Positions 1-6,847 of a stretch of 9,024 nt of DNA are shown piece by piece (the first letter of the stretch is position 1; each line of letters opens with the position of its first letter). The notes beneath the pieces were generated by a model. The model was not told the DNA's origin. It saw only the letters and a list, made by a program, of their open reading frames with translations, and made no database searches. The stretch is taken from assembly GCA_947460085.1 (NCBI GenBank), contig CANHGA010000074.1:1-9024 (forward strand), in the 5' to 3' direction. Position numbers and translations under genes: made by a program. This DNA is from Synechococcaceae cyanobacterium. GTDB taxonomy: Bacteria; Cyanobacteriota; Cyanobacteriia; PCC-6307; Cyanobiaceae.

Positions 1-13
1 AAATAACTGGCAT
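1..13 (-). CDS. Possible start of next gene (CupB/ChpX by synteny), partial
   Basis: The ndhD4 stop is followed as TAATG: an ATG at 13-11 shares a base with the stop and opens a frame beginning Met-Pro-Val-Ile that leaves the window. Nothing in four codons identifies a product. In cyanobacteria ndhF4-ndhD4 is normally followed by cupB/chpX, which encodes the CO2-hydrating peripheral subunit, so that is the expected gene. Both the start and the identity are inference. Confidence 0.3.
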
Positions 14-1572
14 TAGCCGATCCCTCCCGTAGGGATCACGGCCACGAGGCTGGCCAAGGGAGCCATCGCCGTGGTGGTGGCTTCACTCAGGTGTCCAAGC
101 AAGGCCGGAAACAGGCCCAGCGCCACAACCCCTAGGGAGAGGGCCAGGGCCGGCACGGTTTCCCGAGGCGCCACGGGCGCCAGCTGCACATCGAGCCGGG
201 CATCTTGAATCGGATCGGCACTGGCGGGGGTCACTGCAAGACGGCCAAAGAACGCCCGGTTGACCAGCAACAGGAAATAGACGGCGGTGAGGCCCGAACC
301 AACCATGCACAACAAGGTGGCCAGGGGATAGGCCTGAAGGCTTCCCCGGAACACCAGAAATTCGGAAATGAACCCTGCCATGCCGGGCAGGCCCGCACTG
401 GCCATCACCCCCAGGATCATCAAGCTGCCGGTAAAGGGCAGGCCCCGCTCTGGATTGAGTAAGCCCCGCAGCACGTCCAAATCTCTCGTACCGGTTTTCC
501 GATACACCGTGCCCACCAGCAAGAAGAGCAGGGCGGAAATCAAGCCATGGCTGACCATCTGGAATTCGGCTCCCAGCAAGGCCACGGGCGTTCCGGCCGC
601 GCCGGCGAGGAGCACGTAGCCCATGTGGCCGACTGAGCTATAGGCCACCATGCGCTTCATGTCGGTTTGGGCAATGGCCGCCAGGGATCCATAGACCACG
701 GAAATCGCAGCCCAGATGGCAAGTCCTGGCGCCAGCAAGGTCCAGGCCTCGGGGAACAGGCCCATGCCAAAGCGCAGGATGCCGTAGGTGCCAAGCTTGA
801 GCAAAACCCCCGCCAACAACACCGAAACCGGGGTTGAGGCTTGGGTGTGGGCATCCGGTAGCCAGGTATGGAAGGGCACCAACGGCAACTTGATGCCAAA
901 ACCCACCAGCAGGGCAACCAGCAACACCACCTGGCTGCCCATGGCAAGCCGTTCACTGGTGACCGGGCTGGGGGTGAAATCAACCGAGCCCGTGAAGAGG
1001 GCCAGACCAAGGAAGGCGCCCAGGATCAACATTCCCGAGACCGCCGTGAAGATCAGGAACTTCGTCGCCGCATAGGCGCGCTCGCTGCCCCCCCAAATGG
1101 AGATCAACAGCCAGAGGGGGATGAGTTCGAGCTCGTAAAAAAGGAAGAACAGCAGCAGGTTGTCGGCCAAAAAGGCGCCATTGACGGCCCCGCTGATCAG
1201 CAGCAACATCGAGAAGTAAATCCTCGGGCGCTTGCTGAAATCCCTGGTGCAGACTGCAGAAACCAGGGTCAATCCGGCGTTGATTAACACCAGGGGCAGC
1301 GATAGGCCATCCACCCCGAGCTGATAATTCAGGCCAAGGCCTGGTAGCCAGCGATGGACCTCCTGGAGTTGGAGCCCCGGTATCGCCGGATCAAACACCA
1401 GCAGTAGGGCCAGGCTGGCGGCCAGCTGGACACTGAGCACCGCAATCGTGATGGTGCGCAGGCGGCCTGGGCTCGGCTCTCCAGGCCAAAGCAGCAGGGC
1501 CAAGCTTCCCAAGAAGGGAATCACCAGCAACAGGGACAACCAGGGAATGGCAATCAGTCCAGGAATGGTCAT
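13..1572 (-). CDS. ndhD4: NDH-1 subunit NdhD4 (CO2-uptake NDH-1MS')
   Basis: A NuoM/ND4-like proton-translocating subunit of NDH-1, 519 residues, with about 14 membrane helices. The key charged residues known from NuoM are visible: Glu147 in LFFLFYELELIPLW, Lys228 in GFGIKLPLVPFHTWLPDAH, Lys259 in LLKLGTYGILRF and Glu404 in GFISEFLVFRG. The pumping channel therefore looks intact. The ATG at 1572 overlaps the ndhF4 TGA by 4 nt, which points to translational coupling. The D4 assignment rests on its pairing with ndhF4 beside the carboxysome operon; sequence reading alone cannot exclude D3. Together with NdhF4 and CupB/ChpX it would form the module that converts CO2 to bicarbonate in the cytosol using photosynthetic electron flow. 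It ends with TAA, whose last base starts a possible next gene. Confidence 0.86.
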   Translation of the reverse strand: MTIPGLIAIPWLSLLLVIPFLGSLALLLWPGEPSPGRLRTITIAVLSVQLAASLALLLVFDPAIPGLQLQEVHRWLPGLGLNYQLGVDGLSLPLVLINAGLTLVSAVCTRDFSKRPRIYFSMLLLISGAVNGAFLADNLLLFFLFYELELIPLWLLISIWGGSERAYAATKFLIFTAVSGMLILGAFLGLALFTGSVDFTPSPVTSERLAMGSQVVLLVALLVGFGIKLPLVPFHTWLPDAHTQASTPVSVLLAGVLLKLGTYGILRFGMGLFPEAWTLLAPGLAIWAAISVVYGSLAAIAQTDMKRMVAYSSVGHMGYVLLAGAAGTPVALLGAEFQMVSHGLISALLFLLVGTVYRKTGTRDLDVLRGLLNPERGLPFTGSLMILGVMASAGLPGMAGFISEFLVFRGSLQAYPLATLLCMVGSGLTAVYFLLLVNRAFFGRLAVTPASADPIQDARLDVQLAPVAPRETVPALALSLGVVALGLFPALLGHLSEATTTAMAPLASLVAVIPTGGIG

Positions 1573-3440
1573 CCTTGCGCCCCAGCCCCAACCAGCCAGT
1601 TCAAGGAGGTCAGGAGCACAACAAGGGAAAGGACCACCGTTAGGAGATAGCTCTGCAACTGGCCACTCACACCAAATTTGAGATTTTCAGCGCTCTGCAG
1701 CGACAACCTGCCGATGCCGTTAACCAGCCCATTTACCGCCTGACGATCCAAGCCATTGGTGAAGCGGGCAAGACCAGCCACAAAAGCCACGATCGTGGCC
1801 CTGTAGATCCTTTCGGTATAGAAATCAAAGGCCAGAAGATCCTGGAGCCCGCGTAGGGGCTGCTGGATCGAGCGCGACCAAAACTGATCGAGGCCAATCT
1901 GGCTGCCAATCAACACCCCCCCCAGTCCTGATCCCACCACGGCGATGGCAACGGGCAGGGAGAAGTCACCAAGGCCGGGGACTGGATCGATCTTGGCCAT
2001 GAGCAACGGTGCCAACAGCACCAACACCGTGAGGCTCACCATGGGCAGGGCCATCAGCCAATTCACCTCAGGTGCTCGCTTGGTTTTGGGTTTGGCCGAT
2101 CCCAAGAACACAGATCGATACACCCGGGTGAGGTTGATAGCGGTAAGCAAGTTGGTGACAATAATGACACCGGCGAAGAAGGGTGATTGGTCCCAGAGGG
2201 CCTGCACCCCCAGTCCAAAACACCAAAAACAGCCCAAGGGCAACAGGCCCACCAGCCCAGCTGCGGCCACCAGGTAAGCCACAGTTGTCGCCGGCATCCT
2301 GGTGCCCAAGCCCCCAAGCTCGGTGAGATCCTGGCAGTTGGTAGTGGCAATCACGCTACCCACACTCATAAACAGCAACGCCTTTGCCAGACCGTGGCAG
2401 AGGAGGAGCAGCAGGGCAATCCCTGGCTGGCCAAGGGCCAGGGCAATGAAGACCAGGCCCAAATAGGAAGTAGTGGAATAGGAAAAGGCCCGCTTGAGAT
2501 CCACCTGGGCAAGGGCCACCAAGGCCCCAGCAATCGCGCTGATTGCACCCACCACCAGCAACACCGTGATCGCCACCGGGGCCAGGCGCAGCAGGGGCAT
2601 CACCTTGAAGAGGACCAGGGCACCCGCAGTGACCACGACGGAATTGCGCAGGATCGAGGCTGGGTTGGGACCCTCCATCGCCTCATCAAGCCAGAGGTGC
2701 ATGGGGAACTGGGCGCATTTTCCCATGGGCCCGGCAATCAGGCCCAAGCCCAGCAAGGTGCCCGCCAAAGGGCTAAGAAAGCCACTTGCTTCAGCATCCG
2801 CCGACCAGCTGTAGAGGTCGGTGAACTCCATCGAACCAGCCCAAGCCGAGAGGGCCACAACCCCCATAAACAGCAAGATGTCTCCGACCCGTTTGGTCAG
2901 GAAGGCATCGCGGGCTGCCGTAACCACCAAGGGCTGGGCGTACCAAAAGCCCACCAGTAGATAGGTGGACAGGGTGAGCATCTCCAGCAGGAAATAGCTC
3001 ATCAAGAGATTGCTACTCAGCACAACGCCGCAAAGGGCGCCTTCAAAAAAGCCCACAAGCGCATAAAACCGAGCCAGCGACCACTCTTTGTCGAGATAGC
3101 CCAGGGCAAAAAATTGGGCCGCCAAGCTCATCAAGGTCACCAATTCGAGGGCGGCCAGGTTGGTGAGCGACAGGTCGAAGCCGATCTGAAGGTGCAGATC
3201 GGCAGCTGAAAACCAGTCAAAGCTGAGGTGTTGGGGTCCCCGCTGCCAAACCTCCAGGGTCACCCAGCTGCCATGGAGCACCGCCACCAGGGTGAACAGC
3301 AGGTTGAGATAGGCAGCGGGCCGTTGGCCAGGGCGCTTGAGGCTGCCGCTGACCCATGGCAAGGAGACCACCATCCCGGCGAATCCGTAGAGGGGGATCA
3401 GCCAAGCAAGCTGAATCGGCAGGGGGAGGGGGGGGCTCAA
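1569..3440 (-). CDS. ndhF4: NDH-1 subunit NdhF4 (CO2-uptake NDH-1MS')
   Basis: A NuoL/ND5-like membrane subunit of the photosynthetic NDH-1 complex devoted to CO2 hydration, in the thylakoid membrane. It has 623 residues and many transmembrane segments. The antiporter-like core runs from about 125 to 440: Glu153 in SYFLLEML, Asp178 in AARDAF, Lys241 in GPMGKCAQFPMHLWLDEAM, Lys316 in VDLKRAFSYS and His349/Lys353 in CHGLAKALLF. The WLDEAMEGPNPAS motif and the absence of the usual GFWSKDE-type Lys in the later membrane helix (here PLGCFWCFGLG) separate it from respiratory NdhF1 and fit NdhF3/F4. NdhF4 rather than F3 is chosen from the alpha-cyanobacterial cso context. The start is TTG at 3440; an in-frame TAA at 3458-3456 limits upstream choices, and the first ATG is 22 codons in. 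The stop overlaps ndhD4 by 4 nt (ATGA). Confidence 0.88.
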   Translation of the reverse strand: MSPPLPLPIQLAWLIPLYGFAGMVVSLPWVSGSLKRPGQRPAAYLNLLFTLVAVLHGSWVTLEVWQRGPQHLSFDWFSAADLHLQIGFDLSLTNLAALELVTLMSLAAQFFALGYLDKEWSLARFYALVGFFEGALCGVVLSSNLLMSYFLLEMLTLSTYLLVGFWYAQPLVVTAARDAFLTKRVGDILLFMGVVALSAWAGSMEFTDLYSWSADAEASGFLSPLAGTLLGLGLIAGPMGKCAQFPMHLWLDEAMEGPNPASILRNSVVVTAGALVLFKVMPLLRLAPVAITVLLVVGAISAIAGALVALAQVDLKRAFSYSTTSYLGLVFIALALGQPGIALLLLLCHGLAKALLFMSVGSVIATTNCQDLTELGGLGTRMPATTVAYLVAAAGLVGLLPLGCFWCFGLGVQALWDQSPFFAGVIIVTNLLTAINLTRVYRSVFLGSAKPKTKRAPEVNWLMALPMVSLTVLVLLAPLLMAKIDPVPGLGDFSLPVAIAVVGSGLGGVLIGSQIGLDQFWSRSIQQPLRGLQDLLAFDFYTERIYRATIVAFVAGLARFTNGLDRQAVNGLVNGIGRLSLQSAENLKFGVSGQLQSYLLTVVLSLVVLLTSLNWLVGAGAQG

Positions 3441-3455
3441 GGGGTTGGGCAGGGG

Positions 3456-3923
3456 TTAGAAGGTAGCCCGCTCGTGATGGCGGTTCACCTGCCCTCCAAG
3501 GCTTTGCAGCCAAGCCGACAGTTCAGCACCGTGGTGCTGTTCATCGTTGAGCAACTCGCGGAAAAAGGCCTCGTTGGTGGTATCACCAACCAAGACACAG
3601 AAACGGCTCGCTTCTGCGTAGAGGTTGATCAAATCACTTTCCAATTGGGTGTTGAGGCGCAACAGCCCGATGAGATCGGGGGCATGGGTCACGGCCCTGA
3701 GCTGGGAAGCGGCAGGGGCCACCCCCACAGCCAACATGCGCTGCACAATTTTTTCGGCGTGCTGCATTTCCTCCACCGTTTCGCGGCGGAACCGTTCTGC
3801 CGCGTCAACATTGCCCCAGAGCCCCACAAGGGAGGCCTGGGTCATGTACTGCTGAACCGCAGAAAGCTCAAGGCTTAGGGCGCGACCGAGGTAACCCAGG
3901 ACGCGCGGATGAACGGCGCCCAT
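3456..3923 (-). CDS. Bacterioferritin-like protein of the cso operon
   Basis: A four-helix ferritin-like protein of 155 residues, close to bacterioferritin length. All six bacterioferritin ferroxidase ligands can be placed with a one-residue offset from the E. coli protein: Glu19, Glu52, His55, Glu95, Glu128 and His131, seen in LSLELSAVQQY, EEMQHAEK, TQLESDL and NDEQHHGAE. Met53 lies where the haem-ligand Met of bacterioferritin sits. The expected role is iron oxidation and storage or removal of oxidants. Bacterioferritin-like genes also occur in chemoautotroph cso operons, so a carboxysome-linked function is plausible but unproven. The ATG start is 5 nt after the csoS1E stop, with no clear Shine-Dalgarno sequence, and ndhF4 starts 15 nt downstream. 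A diverged role other than iron storage cannot be excluded. Confidence 0.85.
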   Translation of the reverse strand: MGAVHPRVLGYLGRALSLELSAVQQYMTQASLVGLWGNVDAAERFRRETVEEMQHAEKIVQRMLAVGVAPAASQLRAVTHAPDLIGLLRLNTQLESDLINLYAEASRFCVLVGDTTNEAFFRELLNDEQHHGAELSAWLQSLGGQVNRHHERATF

Positions 3924-3928
3924 GGGAA

Positions 3929-4597
3929 TCAGAGACGACGGGTGGTGGCAGTGGCGATGAGGGCAGGCTCAACTTCACTGTGGGGACGGGCAATGATGTG
4001 GGCAGCCACGAGGCCATCACCAACGCGCTCGCAGGCATCGGCGCCGGCGCGAACGGCCGCGTTCACTGCACCGGTTTCACCACGAACCATCACGGTGACG
4101 TAGCCACCGCCAACGAATTCCCGGGCGATCAAGGTGACTTCAGCCGCCTTGGTCATGGCGTCGGCGGCCTCAATGGCGGGAACCAGGCCGCGGGTTTCGA
4201 TCATGCCGAGGGCGATGCCCTGAATGGAAGGAGCCATGGCGTTGCTGCGGGATGGGGTGGAAGGACGGGAGGTGCCGGCGCCGCCGCCGGAGGCTTGGGC
4301 CGAACCAGATCGGTTCGGGGCAGCACTGGGGGCTGCCTTGGCTGGGGTTTTGGCGGCGGGTTTAGCCGCACTGGAGCGCGAGGCTGCAGGGCGAGCCGAG
4401 GCTGCTGCTTTGGCTGGGGGGGCCTTAGCAGCTGGGGCAGCGGGCAAGGCTTTGGGAGCCGATGCCGCAGCCGATGGCACTGAGCTGGCTGGCCGCGTGC
4501 CGGCCGAGGAACTTGCAGCAGCTGCCGGGCTCGCCGAAGGGGCGGGCTTGGCAGCTGCCGAAGCACTGGAGGTCGAACGCGGAGTGGGTGTAGCCAT
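3929..4597 (-). CDS. csoS1E: Carboxysome shell protein CsoS1E (BMC domain with disordered N-terminal arm)
   Basis: A single-BMC-domain shell protein expected to form hexamers in the carboxysome facets. Residues 1 to ~122 are a low-complexity arm made almost wholly of Ala, Pro, Ser and Lys/Arg. Residues ~124-215 are a BMC domain very close to CsoS1A: IQGIALGMIETRGLVPAIEAA, then the pore loop FVGGGYVTV and GETGAVNAAVRAGADACERVG. The core matches the main facet protein so closely that the arm is the main difference. That pattern and the place downstream of csoS4B fit the csoS1E gene of alpha-cyanobacteria; the main csoS1 normally sits upstream of cbbL. The arm carries about 17 basic and almost no acidic residues before position 120, so it could bind Rubisco, nucleic acid or CsoS2 (inference). 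It follows a 63-nt gap and ends 5 nt before the ferritin-like gene. Confidence 0.92.
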   Translation of the reverse strand: MATPTPRSTSSASAAAKPAPSASPAAAASSSAGTRPASSVPSAAASAPKALPAAPAAKAPPAKAAASARPAASRSSAAKPAAKTPAKAAPSAAPNRSGSAQASGGGAGTSRPSTPSRSNAMAPSIQGIALGMIETRGLVPAIEAADAMTKAAEVTLIAREFVGGGYVTVMVRGETGAVNAAVRAGADACERVGDGLVAAHIIARPHSEVEPALIATATTRRL

Positions 4598-4638
4598 GAC
4601 TCAGTAGGAATTGGGGCTAGGGAATAACCAGGAGCGTG

Positions 4639-4653
4639 GGGCGGGGAACGCCC
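4639..4653 (-). other. GC-rich hairpin in csoS4B-csoS1E gap
   Basis: The 63-nt gap (4598-4660) between csoS4B and csoS1E holds a perfect 5-bp stem, GGGCG / CGCCC, around a TTCCC loop in mRNA sense, 7 nt after the csoS4B stop. No T-run follows, so it does not look like a full intrinsic terminator. It could be an RNA processing or stabilising element, or mark a boundary before an internal promoter. I see no convincing -10/-35 pair in the gap. Confidence 0.4.
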
Positions 4654-4660
4654 AACTCAA

Positions 4661-4912
4661 CTAGCCATCGGGCTCCCAAAAATCGATGATTCCGCCGATC
4701 GTGAGATCGGTTTGAACCTCCGGGTTGCCACAGGCAAAGCGGGCTGCCGAACCGCTGGCGGTGAAGACCCAGTTGCCTGGAGCTGCACCGACAGGATCAA
4801 CGGCAACACTGAGCTTGCCCTTCGACGTACGAAGCACACGCAGGTTGGAGTGATCCAAGCCAGGCACACGCTGAGTGCAAACCAAGGATCCCGTCACCTG
4901 CATGATTTCCAC
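4661..4912 (-). CDS. csoS4B: Carboxysome vertex pentamer CsoS4B
   Basis: The second BMV-family pentameric vertex protein and a paralogue of CsoS4A, 83 residues, the standard family length with no tail. The conserved fold segments are MEIMQVTGSLVCTQR, VAVDPVGAAPGNWVFTASGSAARFA and the closing DLTIGGIIDFWEPDG. The start is taken as GTG at 4912, which overlaps the csoS4A TAG by one base (TAGTG), because MEIMQV is the usual N-terminus of picocyanobacterial homologues. An internal ATG at 4903 would lose three residues. The one-base overlap suggests translational coupling to csoS4A, which may help hold these low-copy proteins in proportion. Confidence 0.95.
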   Translation of the reverse strand: MEIMQVTGSLVCTQRVPGLDHSNLRVLRTSKGKLSVAVDPVGAAPGNWVFTASGSAARFACGNPEVQTDLTIGGIIDFWEPDG

Positions 4913-5274
4913 TACTTGGAACCCCCGGAGGTTGGGGCACCACTCGTCGTAGGTGCAACAGCCGTCGAAGGTGCAACAGCCGTAGAAGAGGCACTGGAAG
5001 AAGGGGCAGCGGCAGGAGGAGTTTTGCCGGCATCGGGATCCCAGTGGTCAATGATGCCAACGATGGTGAGATCGCTGGGATAGGACTTACTTCCGGCAGC
5101 CTCGCGGGCGGCGGAACTACCCACGCAAATCACCCAATCGCCGGGGATACAGCCCACGGCATCAACAGCAACTTTTTGGGTGCTGCCGTCGAGAACCACC
5201 TGGAGGTGTTTGTGCTCGAAATCAGGAATGCGGTTGGTGGAGACCAACGGCTTAACCACTTTGCAGATCAACAT
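4912..5274 (-). CDS. csoS4A: Carboxysome vertex pentamer CsoS4A with extended C-terminus
   Basis: A BMV-family (CcmL/EutN-like) protein that forms pentamers closing the vertices of the icosahedral alpha-carboxysome shell. Residues 1-80 are the conserved core, beginning MLICKVVKPLVSTNRIP and containing VAVDAVGCIPGDWV, GSSAARE and SDLTIVGIIDHWDPD. Residues 81-120 form a Pro/Ala/Ser/Thr-rich tail containing STAVAP twice. The chemoautotroph homologues I know are about 83 residues and end soon after the core, so this is a tailed version. The ATG start is supported by a strong Shine-Dalgarno sequence and conserved N-terminal residues. The TAG stop shares its last base with the GTG start of csoS4B. 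Confidence 0.96.
   Translation of the reverse strand: MLICKVVKPLVSTNRIPDFEHKHLQVVLDGSTQKVAVDAVGCIPGDWVICVGSSAAREAAGSKSYPSDLTIVGIIDHWDPDAGKTPPAAAPSSSASSTAVAPSTAVAPTTSGAPTSGGSK
4951..4986 (-). repeat. 18-nt tandem duplication in csoS4A tail
   Basis: Two adjacent 18-nt units (plus-strand 4951-4968 and 4969-4986) differ at one base, sharing aggtgcaacagccgt. They encode STAVAP-STAVAP in the low-complexity tail of CsoS4A. This looks like a recent in-frame slippage duplication. Confidence 0.85.
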
Positions 5275-5275
5275 G

Positions 5276-6841
5276 TCAGTGCCCTCCTCCGCTCGCGAAC
5301 GTGATGGTGGAACCTACCGCTTCGGCAGGGGTGTGGCGGTCCTGGTCCCGAACCGTCAACAGGGCGTGGAGCAATCCCTGGTGAAAGAGGTCGGCGTAGC
5401 GGTTCTCCAAGGCAGCTTGAACCCGCTCACAGTTGCGAATCGCCCGTTCCCGGGCTCCAGGCACCTGACTGTTGTAATCAAAGCGGACGACAACGGGCAC
5501 CGGCAATCCGCGAGACACATTCAATCCGGTGAAAATTTTGATGCCAACGTCCAGGTCCGCGGCCCCTTCTTCGACCGTATCCATATAAGCGAAATAGGTG
5601 AGGTTGCGCAGGTGAATTTCCTTGAAACCGATGCCCACGCCAATGAACCGTTCGGCATGGCCCGCGTCGCCGTAACTGCCGCCGTGGTGTTGGCGCACAT
5701 AATCGATTTGGGAGATGTTGTTCTCCAGCAGGCGGGTGACCAGCTTCACCATGTTTGGGTCGGGGCTGGAGGCTGCAGCCTGCTCGACCATGGCCTGGAT
5801 GCGGGCCTTTGCTTCCTGGACGCCAAGGTGGACGGTGGCTGAGTAGACATCCTGGGCATCAACCCAGCGCTCGAGGTTGGTGCTGCCATCCATCCCGGGA
5901 ACATGGACCCTGATGGCGTCGGTATCGGTGTCGATGCCCATCAAGAGCAAATCAACGGATGCCCCGCAACAGAAGCTGTTCTGCACGGCCTGCTGAAAAT
6001 CCTTGAGCCGCTCAAAACCACAGGAGGCCGCAAGACCATCGTTACTGCCATGGGCCGCACAACCCTCATGGCTGGGATCCTTGGAACTGAAGTGGTACAG
6101 AACCACCTTCAGATAGCGGGTGTCCTCGTGGGCCGGATTGGGGATGGCCTCGCGGTAACGGCGGTGCTCGGTCTTGACCCAGCGGTTCACCGTATTTTCC
6201 ACATCAAACAGGGCCCCTGCATGGGAGCGACGCCGCACCGAACTAAACGGCAGGCGCAGGGCATAGGCAATGGCATGGGCCAGGCGACCATCCGAGCAGG
6301 GCGTGATGTCGAGGAGATGGAAGCCACAGGACAACAGAAAGGCGTTGAAAGCCTCGGCTGAGGCACTACCAGGTTTGCCGCCTAGGGGATCGGCCTGGAA
6401 GAAGGCATCACTCGTCTGCTCGTAGGTCTCGAAGAGGCACCAGGCAAACAGGGTACGCATGTCGAGCTGGGTTACCCAGGCCTTCTCGAGGATGGGCAGG
6501 GGCAGCTCGAAGCCAAGTTCGGTGCGGGCTAGACGCTGGGCCGCACCGACAAAATCGTCCTCGTGTTGGAGGCTCGAAAGCCGCTTAAGCACCGGGACGA
6601 TGCGATCGAAGCTGCCCTTGACCTGGGCGTCATAGGCGTGCAGTGTCCCATTCGCCTGGCGATCGGTGAGGGGATGGAAGCTGCCCCGGAACTGGGAGTG
6701 GGCTGACGCCGATGAGTTGGAAGAAGCCGTGGAAGGCTGGCTCAGCTGGGTTACGGGCTCAGCCGCCACAGATCCCGGGCGACGACGGGGAGCCGTCGGA
6801 GCCATGGGGCGATAGGAAGTAGCAGCAGGGCGTCGGGGCAT
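5276..6841 (-). CDS. csoS3: Carboxysomal carbonic anhydrase CsoSCA (CsoS3)
   Basis: A beta-class-derived (epsilon) carbonic anhydrase inside the alpha-carboxysome, producing CO2 from bicarbonate for Rubisco. From the ATG at 6841 it has 521 residues, normal for the family. The first ~50 residues are basic and Pro/Ser/Ala-rich and probably disordered. A helical domain follows, then the catalytic domain (about 160-406) and a degenerate C-terminal half. Visible active-site residues are Cys182, Asp184 and Arg186 in CSDGR, His250 in YHFSS and Cys261 in HEGC. The 11-residue His-to-Cys spacing matches the zinc ligands known in the Halothiobacillus enzyme. A TTG directly precedes the ATG (at 6844) and would add one Met; the ATG is preferred. 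csoS2 ends 6 nt upstream, and csoS4A begins 1 nt after the TGA stop. No strong Shine-Dalgarno sequence is seen. Confidence 0.97.
   Translation of the reverse strand: MPRRPAATSYRPMAPTAPRRRPGSVAAEPVTQLSQPSTASSNSSASAHSQFRGSFHPLTDRQANGTLHAYDAQVKGSFDRIVPVLKRLSSLQHEDDFVGAAQRLARTELGFELPLPILEKAWVTQLDMRTLFAWCLFETYEQTSDAFFQADPLGGKPGSASAEAFNAFLLSCGFHLLDITPCSDGRLAHAIAYALRLPFSSVRRRSHAGALFDVENTVNRWVKTEHRRYREAIPNPAHEDTRYLKVVLYHFSSKDPSHEGCAAHGSNDGLAASCGFERLKDFQQAVQNSFCCGASVDLLLMGIDTDTDAIRVHVPGMDGSTNLERWVDAQDVYSATVHLGVQEAKARIQAMVEQAAASSPDPNMVKLVTRLLENNISQIDYVRQHHGGSYGDAGHAERFIGVGIGFKEIHLRNLTYFAYMDTVEEGAADLDVGIKIFTGLNVSRGLPVPVVVRFDYNSQVPGARERAIRNCERVQAALENRYADLFHQGLLHALLTVRDQDRHTPAEAVGSTITFASGGGH
5282..5290 (-). 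promoter_or_regulatory. Strong ribosome binding site of csoS4A
   Basis: The mRNA-sense text is GGAGGAGGGC just before ACTGAC-ATG, giving purine-rich Shine-Dalgarno matches 8-11 nt from the csoS4A ATG. It lies inside the last codons of csoS3. It is the clearest ribosome binding site in the window, and it may allow csoS4A to be initiated independently of csoS3 termination. Confidence 0.7.
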
Positions 6842-6847
6842 CAAGGA

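Noticed and set aside
2187..2960. Plus-strand open frame (257 codons) opposite ndhF4
   Set aside because: The translation is Gln/His/Gly-rich, typical of the complement of a membrane protein gene; ndhF4 is clearly the coding strand.
4224..4607. Ala/Gly-rich plus-strand open frame opposite csoS1E
   Set aside because: It is the complement of the Ala/Pro-rich arm of CsoS1E; low complexity in both frames gives a spurious open frame.
4639..4653. Intrinsic terminator after csoS4B
   Set aside because: The stem is only 5 bp and no T-run follows in the transcript sense, so termination is not supported.
4901..4903. Internal ATG as start of csoS4B
   Set aside because: It would remove MEI from the conserved MEIMQV start; the GTG coupled to the csoS4A stop fits better.
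6842..6844. TTG as start of csoS3
   Set aside because: It lies directly before an in-frame ATG and adds only one residue; the ATG is the simpler start.
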